From an uncultured Oscillospiraceae bacterium (lineage in GTDB: Bacteria > Bacillota > Clostridia > Oscillospirales > Oscillospiraceae): 40,946 nt of DNA. The notes beneath the pieces were generated by a model that worked only from the letters and a program-made list of their open reading frames with translations, did not search any database and was not told where the DNA came from. The position numbers were made by a program, and so were the translations under genes. The stretch is taken from NCBI GenBank assembly GCA_934645175.1, contig CAKUDE010000018.1:1-40946 (forward strand), written 5' to 3'. This document shows, piece by piece, positions 1 to 9,928 of this stretch (the first letter of the stretch is position 1; each line of letters begins with the position of its first letter).

Positions 1-264
1 CGCGCGAACATCAACGTCAACGCCGGTACGAATACCGGCGACTACTGCCAGCCGGGCTATTACTACACCTATGACCAGACCATGACGGTCACAGACCCGG
101 TTTACGGCCAGGGGCTGCGCGTATGGGCGGCAAACATGGTGGAATACACCACGAACAACGGCACGCAGATTTCCGGCCCGACGGGAAGAAGCTGGGCGAA
201 CGGATCGTTCTTCGTGCAGAACGGGCACGTCTCGCGCTATCCGGGCGTGCAGATTGTGAACTGA
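1..264 (+). CDS. C-terminal end of a tail/fibre structural protein (partial, 5' cut by window edge)
   Basis: The frame is open from base 1 to the TGA at 262-264 and gives 87 residues without a start near the edge. It is rich in Asn, Thr, Gly and Tyr and ends in a beta-rich stretch (PTGRSWANGSFFVQNG), as expected for the tip of a phage tail or fibre protein. The right edge of the window ends in an open frame of exactly 320 codons (39987-40946), so joining the ends keeps the frame and would give a protein of about 407 residues. I infer that these are two halves of one gene. The next gene follows after 13 bases with a strong GAGGAGG site, consistent with a late virion operon. Confidence 0.75.
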   Translation, partial: RANINVNAGTNTGDYCQPGYYYTYDQTMTVTDPVYGQGLRVWAANMVEYTTNNGTQISGPTGRSWANGSFFVQNGHVSRYPGVQIVN

Positions 265-277
265 GGAGGAGAAAAGC

Positions 278-466
278 ATGGTACAGGAAATCAGAACGCT
301 TCAGAAGCGGCTGGCGCAGGCCGTCAACGAGTCCGGGCTTTCGCCGGCGGTTGCGGAGCTGGTGCTTGCGGGGGTGCACACGGAGCTGCTGGGCCTGGTT
401 GAAAAGCAGGCCCAGGCCGAGGCGCAGCCAAGGGAGCAGAAGGAGGAAGCGGATGGGGCTTTATAA
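278..466 (+). CDS. Small conserved phage protein between tail gene and virion gene
   Basis: This 62-residue protein starts at ATG 278 after GAGGAGG. It is predicted helical (LQKRLAQAVNES and ELVLAGVHTELLGLVEKQ) with a charged Gln/Glu-rich tail, so it may form a short coiled coil. It has no membrane segment or cysteine. The stop at 464-466 overlaps the start of the next gene (453), which implies translational coupling in the late virion operon. I recognise the type as a small companion encoded before the Tyr-rich virion protein in gut podovirus-like phages. Function is unknown. Confidence 0.7.
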   Translation: MVQEIRTLQKRLAQAVNESGLSPAVAELVLAGVHTELLGLVEKQAQAEAQPREQKEEADGAL

Positions 467-1604
467 GGTACAGGACAACGGCAAGGCACCCTCCGGCCTC
501 AAGGCCGGGGACGAGGTGGTCACGGGCGGAGGCACGTACCGCATTACGGGCGTAAACGCGGACGGAAGCTATCAGAGCCAGCTTTCCAACAGGAATCAGA
601 CCACCTACAGCTATCAGGGCGCGTACGATACGCGCGAAAGCCCCCTGACGCAGCAGGGCGTGTCCGGCCACACCAGGCAGAGGCTGCAGGGGCTGGAGGG
701 CGGCTATACGCCGTCTGGCAGCGTGCAGCGGGCGCAGGAATATCTGAACGGCGTGATCGGCAGCAGGCCCGGCGCGTACGAGAGCAAGTGGGACCCGGAG
801 CTGACCCGGCTGTATGAGCAGATCACAAACCGCAAGCCCTTCGAGTACGACCTGAATGCGGATATGCTCTACCAGCAGTACAAGGACCAGTATCAGCGTC
901 TGGGGCGGACGGCGATGCAGGACACGATGGGCCAGGCGGCAAGCCTCACAGGCGGCTACGGCTCGACCTATTCAGAGCAGGTGGGACAGCAGGCCTACAA
1001 CGCGTACCTGCAGAGCCTGAACAACCTGGTGCCGCAGCTGTATGAAAGCGCGTACAGCAAGTACCGCGACGAGGGAAACGACCTTTACAACCAGTACGGG
1101 CTTCTGCAGAGCCGGGAGCAGGCGGACTACAACCGCTACCGCGACGCGGTGTCGGACTACTACAGCGACCTTTCCGACGCGCGCAGCGAATACGACGCGG
1201 CCTACAGCCGGGACTACACGGACTATGCAAACCAGCTTTCCTACTGGCAGCAGAAGGCGGCGGAGGAAAACGACCTCTATCTGCAGCAGCAGGCCGCCGC
1301 AGCCAAGAGCGCCGCAGGCGGCGGGGGTTCCGGCAGTTCTGAAAGCTCCGGTAGCACGGAGATCAACAGCAGAGGAGATTACAACGGGAATGTGAGCATG
1401 GCGAGAGACCAGTATGATGGAGTGCAAAGGACAATCTCGACGCTGCTCGGGCGGGGGGACTATGATCGGGCATATGATGTAGCAATCGGCGCACGTGGGC
1501 AGATGTCGCAGCAGCAGTGGGCCGACGTAGCGAGACGTATTTACGAGGTAAGCGGAATCAAGATTGATGACTCCGTGAAGTATAAAAAGTGGAGGAAAGC
1601 ATGA
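453..1604 (+). CDS. Tyr/Gln-rich probable internal virion protein
   Basis: ATG 453 is chosen because AAGGAGG lies just upstream; the frame is open further 5' but without a supported start. The 383-residue product is unusually rich in Tyr, Gln, Asp and Ser. The N-terminal ~40 residues look like a small beta domain (LKAGDEVVTGGGTYRITGV). A central helical region has motifs such as YQQYKDQYQRLG, MGQAASLTGGYGSTYSEQVGQQAY and LYNQYGLLQSRE. A Gly/Ser linker (GGGGSGSSESSGS) precedes a short helical C-terminal domain. Families with these motifs occur next to giant polyvalent proteins in gut phages and are thought to be virion-internal or ejected. Its TGA overlaps the next ATG (ATGA), which ties it to the 2775-residue protein. 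Confidence 0.75.
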   Translation: MGLYKVQDNGKAPSGLKAGDEVVTGGGTYRITGVNADGSYQSQLSNRNQTTYSYQGAYDTRESPLTQQGVSGHTRQRLQGLEGGYTPSGSVQRAQEYLNGVIGSRPGAYESKWDPELTRLYEQITNRKPFEYDLNADMLYQQYKDQYQRLGRTAMQDTMGQAASLTGGYGSTYSEQVGQQAYNAYLQSLNNLVPQLYESAYSKYRDEGNDLYNQYGLLQSREQADYNRYRDAVSDYYSDLSDARSEYDAAYSRDYTDYANQLSYWQQKAAEENDLYLQQQAAAAKSAAGGGGSGSSESSGSTEINSRGDYNGNVSMARDQYDGVQRTISTLLGRGDYDRAYDVAIGARGQMSQQQWADVARRIYEVSGIKIDDSVKYKKWRKA

Positions 1605-4600
1605 GCGTCATATCCAAGAAATCCTTCTTGAATAAAGCGAGCAAGCAGCAGGCTGCCGACCCAATAGCAGGTGGAGTTCTCAACAAGCAAGACTTCATCC
1701 GCCAGGCACAGAGCGCCGCCGAGCAGCGATCTGCGCGGCAGAAAGAACAGAGAGCCGCAAGGCAGGCGACGCAGAAGGCTGCGCAGATGAAGCAGCTTGA
1801 ACAAATGCAAACGCAGTATCAGGGCAGCAGCCAGCAGCGCCGGGAGGCTGCGAAGGTCTACCAAGAAGCCAGAGAGCGCGCAAAGGACGATTTCAGAAAG
1901 ACGTCTGCGCCGTTCGGGGAGCTGGACCAGAAGCGAACGCAGGATATTTATAAGGGCAGCGACGCATACCAGGCTTGGCTTATCTACAAGCAGCAGTCGG
2001 ACCCAGCGTATCAGGCGGCGCTGGAGACCGCGCGGCAGGACCAGGCGCGCGGAAAGAGAAGGACGGCGAAGGAGCTTTCCCGGCAGATTGATGAGCTGGA
2101 GACGCAGATTTACGATGCGCAGCTGGATCAGATGGCCTACCAGCAGAGGGTGGACGCCGGACAGGCTCCGGACATTACGTCCATGCAGGAACGGCTGGCG
2201 GAACTGAAAACCGGGCAGGCATCGGCGGCGCAGCAGGGCGTCATTGCGGACGCGGAGCACCGGCTTTCCCGCGTGGACGAAGAGACACGGACGCTTTTGC
2301 GGCAGTATAACGAGCTGCCGGCGCTTGCCATTCGACCGGACGGCGGCGGCGGGGTCACATCGCGCTACAAGATCATGCAGAAGCTGCTGGAAAAGGGCTA
2401 CACGGAGGACGAGGTCCGGCGGCTTGCCGAGTATGAGCAGCGGCTGCAGGACTATGAAACCTACACGGCGCGCATGCAGGACGCGCAGGACTTCGGCCAG
2501 AGAGCGCCGGTCTTCTCCACGATTGTCAGCGCGGCAGCGGCTCCGTTCAAGGCGCTTGGCAACCTGGAATCCCTCCGGGGCGTCCTGCCGAAGGGGCTTG
2601 GCGGGTACGAAAACGAAGGGCTGCCGACGAACGTCTACAGTCCGCTCTACGGGGCGACGCATGTTTCCTCCGGCATCCGCGGCGGCGTCATGCAGGACAT
2701 GGGGGCGACGGGGCAGTTTTTGTATCAGGCCGGAACGTCGGCGCTGGACAGCGCAGTTAACATGGCCGTATCCGTGGGGCTGATGGGCGCAGCCGGACTC
2801 TCCGGCGAGGCGGCGCAGGGCGCGGTTGCCGAAACGATGAACTGGGTGATGGGCTCGCAGGTCGCCGCGGATTCGGTCTATGAAGGCATCCGCAGCGGCA
2901 AGAGCAACGCACGGGCGCTCGTGGACGGCATTGCAGAGGGCGCGATTGAAGGCATTACAGAGAAGTATTCCGTGGGCGAGATCATGGCCAGCATGCTCTC
3001 GGGCGAAGCGGCATGGAAGAAGCTGATGCGCTCGTTTATTTCCGAAGGCGGCGAGGAAATCGCCTCGAACTGGCTCAACCGGCTCTACGACGCTGCAGCG
3101 CACGGAAAGGAACATGCGCTGCGGCAAGGCTATGAGGACAAGCGAAAGGGCGGCATGAGCGAATCCCAGGCCTTCTGGAGCACGGTGAAGGAAATGGCGG
3201 CGGAGGACGCGCTTTCCTTCCTGGCGGGCGGCATTTCCGGCGTTGCGATGGCCGGGACCTACGAGGTTACGAACAAGGTTGCGGGCGATTTTTACGAAAA
3301 CGAAAGCCGGCAGGAGCTGCGAGCGTGGGCGGAGCAGCTGGCGCAGGTGCAGGACGAGCAGGCGCAGGCCGCAGCGCAGGCGGTTATCGACAAGGTAAAC
3401 GCCGGGAAGACGCCGACGGTAGAGGAAACGGCAAATCTGGTTACAGAGATGGCAGCCCACAGCGCGGAGGAGCCGCAGAGAAGCGACTACGAGACCTACG
3501 CGCAGTACATTGAAGAGCGGGAGGAGAGGGCCAAGGCCAGGGCTGAGGAGCAAAGGAAGGCCCGGCAGGAGGTCTACCAGCAGGAGAACGCCGGAAATAT
3601 CACCAGTGAGGAGGCGGAGCGGCAGCTTGACGCCATCGACGCGGACGAGGGCCAGACGGAGTTTGTGCTGGCGGACGAGGAGGCGAAGGCGGCAAGAGAG
3701 GGCGCGGACTTCCTTGCAAACGGCACGCAGGAGCAGGCGGACTACGAGGCCCGCAGCGCGGAAAACGAACGGCAGGCAGCCATTCAGAGCGTGCAGCAGG
3801 CGGCCAGAAAGGCCGGATACTCCGAGCAGACGCAGGCCGTCATGCTGGAGGGGTACGAGGCGGAGCGCGCCGCAGGGCGCGCGGAGGCGGACGGCTACAT
3901 CCAGGGCTTTGAGGCGGCTTACGAGTACGGGCAGAACGGCATGAGCCTTGCAGCGGCACAGAAGGCCGCGCAGGGGCTGACGGCGCAGACGGTGCGCGCG
4001 GCATGGACCGCGGGAAAGGAGACGGCAGGAAATGGCAGAGCGGGAAGCGAGGCTTCTTATGACGGCGGCAAACGGAATGCAGGTTTGGATTCCGGAAAGC
4101 CGGGTAGAGGCGTGGCAGGCGGCGCAGGCCAGACAGGCGCGGGAGCCGAAGGCCGGCGCAGCGCGCAGGCAGGCCTTGAGCTCGGAAATCGCGTCCGAGC
4201 TGAAAATGTACCGCAGCAGAGCGGAAGGGACCTAGGCATTCAGGACGGCTCGGCCAAGCCAAGCTTCCGGGAGGTGCCGCAGCGGCTTTACACCCAGGAG
4301 CTGACGGAGCTGGAGGCAGGGCTAAAGGCGGCGGGCGCAACGCAGGTACACTTTATTGTGGGCTCCATCGGCCGGGAGAACACCCGGGCGCACGTGACGC
4401 GCTACGCGGACGGGCTGACGCGCGGGACGGAGGTCTGGATTCAGGCGGACTCCAGCCGCCGGACGGCCCGTGAGATTGCCCGGCACGAGGAATTCCACCT
4501 GCGGGCAGACACGGAGCAGGATTTCTTCTACAAGGGGTTTATGGCCCTGACGGAGAATCTGACGGACGCGCAGATCCGGGAGATGGCCGACCGCTACGCC

Positions 4601-7600
4601 GAGGCCTACGAGGGCTGCTACGACGAGGCGGACAAGCAGGCAATCATGGAGGAGATGCTGGCGGATGCGTTCGCCGGGATTAACCGCCGGGGCGCGCAGG
4701 CAGACCGCTACACGCAGCTCATCCGCGACGCCGTCGGCGAGCCGAAGGCGGGCAGCAAAAAAACCGGCGAGACCAGGGCCCCGCCGGAAAGCTATTCGGT
4801 TAACGCCGGATTCAGCGAAGAGGTTGCGGACTGGTACCGAGAGGGAATGCCGGAAGGTGAAACATTTACGCTTGGATCAACGGGCGCGACGCTGCAGGGG
4901 CTTGGCGCGATCGAAAGCGATATTTACATCAACGGCGATAAAATCAAAACCATTTTTAAGGAGCACCCGGAAATGACGATCCGGGAGATTCAGAAAATCC
5001 CGGAGGTGCTGGACGATCCGGTCCTGGTCCTGAAAAGCAGGAAACGAGCGAACAGCCAGTATGGAAACAGCAGGCTCGTGATGTTCGGAACGGTGAGGGC
5101 GCAGGATGGAAGAAACACCATGTGTGTTCTGGACCTGAGACCGGTAGAAAACGGCATGCTGCTGGATGATATGCAGAAGGTGTCAAGCGCATACACGAAG
5201 GACAATAAACCGGAAGCGTTTATAAGAGGAAGTCAAATCCTTCACGTGGACAAAAAAAGAACCATCCCGCTTCTTCGCGGCATGGGCTTCCAAATGCCCA
5301 TGTCCCTTCTGCAGAGTGGTTCTATAGGCAGTATATCCTATAATGGCAAAAGTGTCAACATATCCGGAGAAAAATTTCAAAACGTGATCCGCGAGCAAGG
5401 GATGGAGCGGGATACCGCAAGTGCAGCAGAGAAGCGGCTGCCTGTCAAGGACCGGTTTTCTGAAGCGTCGGAAGGTGCAGCCACACCGCAGGAAAACGAC
5501 AAGGCTGCGCTGGCGCATTTCGGACGCACATACAAGTGGGCTGAGACGGGGTATGTGCTGCTGAACGGCGCGAGGCTGGATTTTTCGGGAAGGCACGAGG
5601 GCGGTTCCGGCGGGTACCGGAGCGTAGACCACAGGGATATTATTGACGCGCTGGGCGAGGACTACGGAGGCGGAGACTATACAGGCGGTATGGTGCGCTT
5701 CATGCAGGAGGGGAATATCCGAATTTCGCCGGAGAGCGGAGGAATCAATCTCGCGGTTATGCCGACGAAGGCGCAGCTGGACGCGCTCAGTGACTTTATC
5801 AGCAAGGAGCGCGGAGAGGTCATTCTGGACATTGACGACGCAGGCGGCAATACGGTTTCGAGCACAGAGTATCCGCGCGGGACCCATGCAAACAAGGTCC
5901 TGCAGGATATCCGGAATTACTTCCAGGACGGGACGCGCCCGGAGGTCAGCAGCTCGCCGTCGGTCAGCCAGTTCCGATATTCCGAAAGTGAGGGGCAGTC
6001 GGAGGGGCTGGAGAACCTGAGCCTGGACACGGTGCCGAAGAAGGCGAAGGACACGCTGGAGCGGATGCGGAACATGGCGGCGGCGGAGATTCAGCGGCAG
6101 ATGGATATCCCCTACAGGGCGAGGCAGGAGGTTTTAAAGCCGCAGCTGGACGGGCTGATCAACGAGTATCTGCGAACCGGCAGCATCTCGCAGGAGCGCA
6201 TTGACCAGAGCTTTGAGAAGTCCTACGAGCAGGGCCGGGAGATCAGCCGGGAATTTTACGACCAGTACAAGGATATCAAGGACCAGATGCGCGGGACGAG
6301 GCTGACGCTTTCGGACACGGACAAGGCGGACATTGCGGACTTCAACGAATTCCGGAAATCGGCCTTCGGACGGCTGCGGATTGCAGACGAGGGCGGGCTG
6401 CCGGTCGATACGGCGTACCAGAGCCTGCGCGAGGCCGCGCCGGAGCTGTTCCCGGCGGGCATCACGCACCCGGCGGACCAGCTGGCAAAGATGCTGGAGG
6501 TGTCGCGAAGCATTGAAATTGTGGAGCGGACGCTGGACGAGGCGGCGGGGCCAAACGCCGAGGAGGTCAAACGATGGGCCAGGAACGACTTTACCGTCAC
6601 GATTGAGAACATGCAGGGTGCCCTGCAGCTGGCAAGGCGCTACGCCGAGGCACGGCAGAGGCTGAAGGAGCGGAACGAGGCCGGAAGGCCGAAGACGCTG
6701 GAGGACGTGCAGGCGCTTTACAAGGCCCTCAAGAGCCAGAGGCGGACATACGAGCGGGCGATGAGCAAGGCCATGCTCACGGAGGAGGACCAGAAGATCC
6801 TCAACCAGCTGATGCGCGGCGAGCGCGGCGTGGAGACGCTGGAGGGGACGGAGAACGGCGAGGCCATTCGAAAGGTTTTCGAGGCGAAGCTTGAATATAG
6901 CGTGACGGCGGCGCGGATTGCCGAATGGAAGCGCACAATCCGGGCGCAGCGGGCAGGCGAGGCGGAAAGCTTTCTGAAGGACATTGACAAGGCCAAGGAT
7001 AAGGCACACGGCCTGCAGCTGAGCCGGGAGACGATGACGCGGAACAACCTGGACGTCTTCGGGGAGGAAGCGGGCGCGGCCATCAACAAGGCGTACTTTG
7101 CACCGATCCGGAAGGCCGAGGCGGAGGCCAAGCGCTACAAGGATCGGCAGAGAGGGCGCGTGAAGGCGCTTGGGCTCAGCCGGAAGGTGGAGAACGGAAA
7201 CGCCGTCAGCGAGGCCTACGCCGTGCAGCTGCTGGGCGAGGCGGAGGACAATATCCGCCTGCTGCAGGCGCACCCTTTCTTCAAGGAGCGGGACGGGATG
7301 AATCTGCAGGAGTGGCAGGCGCTGGTGCAGGAGCTGTGGAGGCAGAACCCGAAGCTCGACCAGGCGAAAATCCGGAAGGGTGTAGAAACGCTGCGGGAGC
7401 TTTACAACGAGCTCTTCCGGGCGATCAATGAGGTGCGCGTGCGGAACGGCTATGAGCCGATCAACTACCGAAGCGGCTACTTCCCGCACTTCCAGCGGGA
7501 GAACGGGACGGGCGGAATCAAGGAGCTGATGGCCGTGGAGGCAAGCGGAGAGGACAAGGTATCCGACAGTCTGCTCCGGCGGATGGGAGAGGCCATGGGC

Positions 7601-9928
7601 ATGGGGACGAAGGCAGACGAGCTGCCGACGACGATTGCAGGGCGGACCTACCAATTTAAGCCCGGAATCCGGTGGTTCGGAAACGCGCAGGAGCGCCTGG
7701 GCTTTGCGACGGCGTATGACGCGCTGGAGGGCTTCGACCGGTATATTGAGGGCGCAGCAGGCGTCATTTACCAGACGGACAACATCCAGAGGCTGCGGGC
7801 ATTTGCAAACCAGATCCGCTATCTTTCCAGCGACGAGGGAATCCGGGAGCAGGTGGACGAAATCCGGGCGCTGGAGGACGTCAGCGAGGAGGACAAGCAG
7901 AACCGGATTGACAAGCTCTATGAGAGCGGGCGGTACCAGCTCGGGCACTACATCCAGGAGCTGGACGACTACACAAACCTGCTGGCCAACAAGAAAAGCC
8001 AGATGGACCGGGGCGTGGAGCGGCAGATAGGCCGGAGGGTATACCGGCTGGCGAAGGGGCTTGAAGGCCGGGTGGCTGCAAATATGGTGGCGATCAACCC
8101 GGGCTCGTGGCTGACGAACTTCGGCGTCATTGCGCAGGCCTCGGCAGAGCTGAAGAGCACGAGCATTCTGAAGGCGATGCAGCAGACGCTGGCCGCGCAG
8201 GTGCAGGACGACGGCTTTATTGACAAGAGTGCGTTCCTGACAAACCGGCAGGGGTCCGAGGCGCTGATTCAGAGCGTCGGGGACCGGGTGAGCAAGACGC
8301 TGTCGGTCCCGATGGAGCTCATTGACATGTTTTCGGCGTCGACCATTGTACGAGCGCGGTACATGGAGAACCTGCAGCGCGGGATGACGGAGGCGGACGC
8401 CATAGACGAGGCGGACCAGTTCGCGGCGGACGTGATGGCAGAGCGCTCGAGGGGCGGAATGCCGACGCTGTTTGAGAGCAAGAACCCGCTGATCAAGCTC
8501 TTTACACAGTTCCAGCTGGAGGTCAACAACACGTTTTCCTATCTTTTCAAGGACGCTCCGAGGCGGAAGCGAAAGGAGGGAATTCTGCAGCTGACGATGG
8601 CGATTTTCAAGTTTATGGTAAACAGCTGGATTTACAACGAGCTTTATGAAAAGCTCGTCGGAAGACGCCCGCAGCTGGACCCCATCAACCTGATCACGGG
8701 CCTTGCGGGAGACGTGACGGGCACGCGGGTCAACAATCTGCTGGACTGGGGCAAGGACGGAATCGCGACGCAGGGCGAGGCGAACACGGCGATGGGAACG
8801 ATTGAAAACTTCGGGCAGAGCCTGGCGGAGGAGCTGCCGTTTATCGGGAATCTGGCAGGCGGCGGGAAGCTGCCGGTGGCAAGCTCGCTGCCGAGCCTCA
8901 CGAATATCTCCAACGCGATAGACTCCGAAAAGCTGACCGGCAAACAGAAGGCAAGGAAGATCGGAGAGGAGCTTGCAAAGCCTGCGGCGTACTGGCTGCC
9001 GCCGTTCGGAGGCGGGCAGGCCCTGAAGCTCTGGAAGGGCATTGAAGCCTACAAAAAGGGCGGAAGCTACACGGCGGACGGGCGGCTGCAGTATCCCGTG
9101 TACACGGACCGGAAGGGCGACAAGGCGGCGGCGCTTACAAGGACGCTGCTCTTTGGCAAGAGCGCGACGGAGGGCGCAAAGGCCTGGGTAGAGGGCGGCT
9201 TCGGCGCGCTGAGCGAGAGGGCGACAAAGACCTACGAGGCGATGCGCGAGGCGGGCATTGATCAGAGAGACAGCTTTGCGCTCATCAAAAGGGTTGCCGC
9301 GACGAAGAAAACCGACGACGCCTCCGAGGCAGAGAACCGCACCCGCGTGATACAGGAGGCGGAGATCAGCGACGAAGCGAAGGCCCTGTGCTACTACGGC
9401 ATGGTAGCCGACGAGAGCGAGCAGGAGAAGATGGACGCTTATATGCAGGCCGGGATGGACATGGGAGACTATGTCGATTACCGGGAGGCGGAGCGGAAAA
9501 TTGAGGGCGTGAAGGATTCGGACGGGAAGACCATTTCCGGGAGCAAAAAGCAGCAGGTGATGGAGCTGCTTACGGACTCGGACTTTACGGAGAACCAGAA
9601 GACGATGCTCTTTGAGGGCTCCAACTACACGGCAAAGGGGTTTGAGCCCTGGACGCAGAACTACAAGACGCTCTACAAGGCGGTGAGCACGGGAAAGAAT
9701 CTCGTTCAGACGCTGCAGAGCCTGAAAAGCGCCGGGTACGAGGAGGAGCAAATCCGGGAGGCCATCACGGACGCATTCCGGCAGGAGTACGTGGAGGCCG
9801 GGAAGGAGGCGCGTATGAGCCTGCGCGGGTATCTGCGGAACGCCTTCGTGCGGCTGGGGCTTAGCGAGAAGCAGGCCCTGAACAAGATTGACGCGTGGGT
9901 AGAGGAAAAGGAGGACAAGAAGAAATGA
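1601..9928 (+). CDS. Giant polyvalent virion/ejection protein (2775 aa) with zincin and MuF-C-like domains
   Basis: ATG 1601 has GGAGG seven bases upstream and overlaps the previous stop. Layout seen: residues 1-300 Gln/Ala/Arg coiled coil; ~325-560 hydrophobic, Gly/Ala-rich segment that could contact membrane; ~570-850 long charged helices; ~925-1030 a zinc-peptidase-like domain with HEEFH at 962-966 and a downstream EEMLADAF; ~1072-1265 a region resembling the MuF C-terminal (BECR-nuclease-associated) domain (LQGLGAIESDIYI, IPEVLDDPVLVL); ~1305-1445 a domain with LDFSGRHEGGSGGYRSVDHRDI; ~1450-2130 helical rods; ~2140-2470 a segment like the large-polyvalent-protein domain LPD38 (INLITGLAGDVTGTRVNNLLDW). 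Polyvalent proteins of this kind are loaded in the capsid and ejected with DNA. In a podovirus it would replace T7 gp14-16-type proteins. Enzyme activity is inferred from motifs only. Confidence 0.85.
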   Translation: MSVISKKSFLNKASKQQAADPIAGGVLNKQDFIRQAQSAAEQRSARQKEQRAARQATQKAAQMKQLEQMQTQYQGSSQQRREAAKVYQEARERAKDDFRKTSAPFGELDQKRTQDIYKGSDAYQAWLIYKQQSDPAYQAALETARQDQARGKRRTAKELSRQIDELETQIYDAQLDQMAYQQRVDAGQAPDITSMQERLAELKTGQASAAQQGVIADAEHRLSRVDEETRTLLRQYNELPALAIRPDGGGGVTSRYKIMQKLLEKGYTEDEVRRLAEYEQRLQDYETYTARMQDAQDFGQRAPVFSTIVSAAAAPFKALGNLESLRGVLPKGLGGYENEGLPTNVYSPLYGATHVSSGIRGGVMQDMGATGQFLYQAGTSALDSAVNMAVSVGLMGAAGLSGEAAQGAVAETMNWVMGSQVAADSVYEGIRSGKSNARALVDGIAEGAIEGITEKYSVGEIMASMLSGEAAWKKLMRSFISEGGEEIASNWLNRLYDAAAHGKEHALRQGYEDKRKGGMSESQAFWSTVKEMAAEDALSFLAGGISGVAMAGTYEVTNKVAGDFYENESRQELRAWAEQLAQVQDEQAQAAAQAVIDKVNAGKTPTVEETANLVTEMAAHSAEEPQRSDYETYAQYIEEREERAKARAEEQRKARQEVYQQENAGNITSEEAERQLDAIDADEGQTEFVLADEEAKAAREGADFLANGTQEQADYEARSAENERQAAIQSVQQAARKAGYSEQTQAVMLEGYEAERAAGRAEADGYIQGFEAAYEYGQNGMSLAAAQKAAQGLTAQTVRAAWTAGKETAGNGRAGSEASYDGGKRNAGLDSGKPGRGVAGGAGQTGAGAEGRRSAQAGLELGNRVRAENVPQQSGRDLGIQDGSAKPSFREVPQRLYTQELTELEAGLKAAGATQVHFIVGSIGRENTRAHVTRYADGLTRGTEVWIQADSSRRTAREIARHEEFHLRADTEQDFFYKGFMALTENLTDAQIREMADRYAEAYEGCYDEADKQAIMEEMLADAFAGINRRGAQADRYTQLIRDAVGEPKAGSKKTGETRAPPESYSVNAGFSEEVADWYREGMPEGETFTLGSTGATLQGLGAIESDIYINGDKIKTIFKEHPEMTIREIQKIPEVLDDPVLVLKSRKRANSQYGNSRLVMFGTVRAQDGRNTMCVLDLRPVENGMLLDDMQKVSSAYTKDNKPEAFIRGSQILHVDKKRTIPLLRGMGFQMPMSLLQSGSIGSISYNGKSVNISGEKFQNVIREQGMERDTASAAEKRLPVKDRFSEASEGAATPQENDKAALAHFGRTYKWAETGYVLLNGARLDFSGRHEGGSGGYRSVDHRDIIDALGEDYGGGDYTGGMVRFMQEGNIRISPESGGINLAVMPTKAQLDALSDFISKERGEVILDIDDAGGNTVSSTEYPRGTHANKVLQDIRNYFQDGTRPEVSSSPSVSQFRYSESEGQSEGLENLSLDTVPKKAKDTLERMRNMAAAEIQRQMDIPYRARQEVLKPQLDGLINEYLRTGSISQERIDQSFEKSYEQGREISREFYDQYKDIKDQMRGTRLTLSDTDKADIADFNEFRKSAFGRLRIADEGGLPVDTAYQSLREAAPELFPAGITHPADQLAKMLEVSRSIEIVERTLDEAAGPNAEEVKRWARNDFTVTIENMQGALQLARRYAEARQRLKERNEAGRPKTLEDVQALYKALKSQRRTYERAMSKAMLTEEDQKILNQLMRGERGVETLEGTENGEAIRKVFEAKLEYSVTAARIAEWKRTIRAQRAGEAESFLKDIDKAKDKAHGLQLSRETMTRNNLDVFGEEAGAAINKAYFAPIRKAEAEAKRYKDRQRGRVKALGLSRKVENGNAVSEAYAVQLLGEAEDNIRLLQAHPFFKERDGMNLQEWQALVQELWRQNPKLDQAKIRKGVETLRELYNELFRAINEVRVRNGYEPINYRSGYFPHFQRENGTGGIKELMAVEASGEDKVSDSLLRRMGEAMGMGTKADELPTTIAGRTYQFKPGIRWFGNAQERLGFATAYDALEGFDRYIEGAAGVIYQTDNIQRLRAFANQIRYLSSDEGIREQVDEIRALEDVSEEDKQNRIDKLYESGRYQLGHYIQELDDYTNLLANKKSQMDRGVERQIGRRVYRLAKGLEGRVAANMVAINPGSWLTNFGVIAQASAELKSTSILKAMQQTLAAQVQDDGFIDKSAFLTNRQGSEALIQSVGDRVSKTLSVPMELIDMFSASTIVRARYMENLQRGMTEADAIDEADQFAADVMAERSRGGMPTLFESKNPLIKLFTQFQLEVNNTFSYLFKDAPRRKRKEGILQLTMAIFKFMVNSWIYNELYEKLVGRRPQLDPINLITGLAGDVTGTRVNNLLDWGKDGIATQGEANTAMGTIENFGQSLAEELPFIGNLAGGGKLPVASSLPSLTNISNAIDSEKLTGKQKARKIGEELAKPAAYWLPPFGGGQALKLWKGIEAYKKGGSYTADGRLQYPVYTDRKGDKAAALTRTLLFGKSATEGAKAWVEGGFGALSERATKTYEAMREAGIDQRDSFALIKRVAATKKTDDASEAENRTRVIQEAEISDEAKALCYYGMVADESEQEKMDAYMQAGMDMGDYVDYREAERKIEGVKDSDGKTISGSKKQQVMELLTDSDFTENQKTMLFEGSNYTAKGFEPWTQNYKTLYKAVSTGKNLVQTLQSLKSAGYEEEQIREAITDAFRQEYVEAGKEARMSLRGYLRNAFVRLGLSEKQALNKIDAWVEEKEDKKK

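Noticed and set aside
1541..3553. 670-codon reverse-strand frame under the start of the giant gene
   Set aside because: Same shadow effect; composition is Leu/Arg-rich and no family is recognisable.
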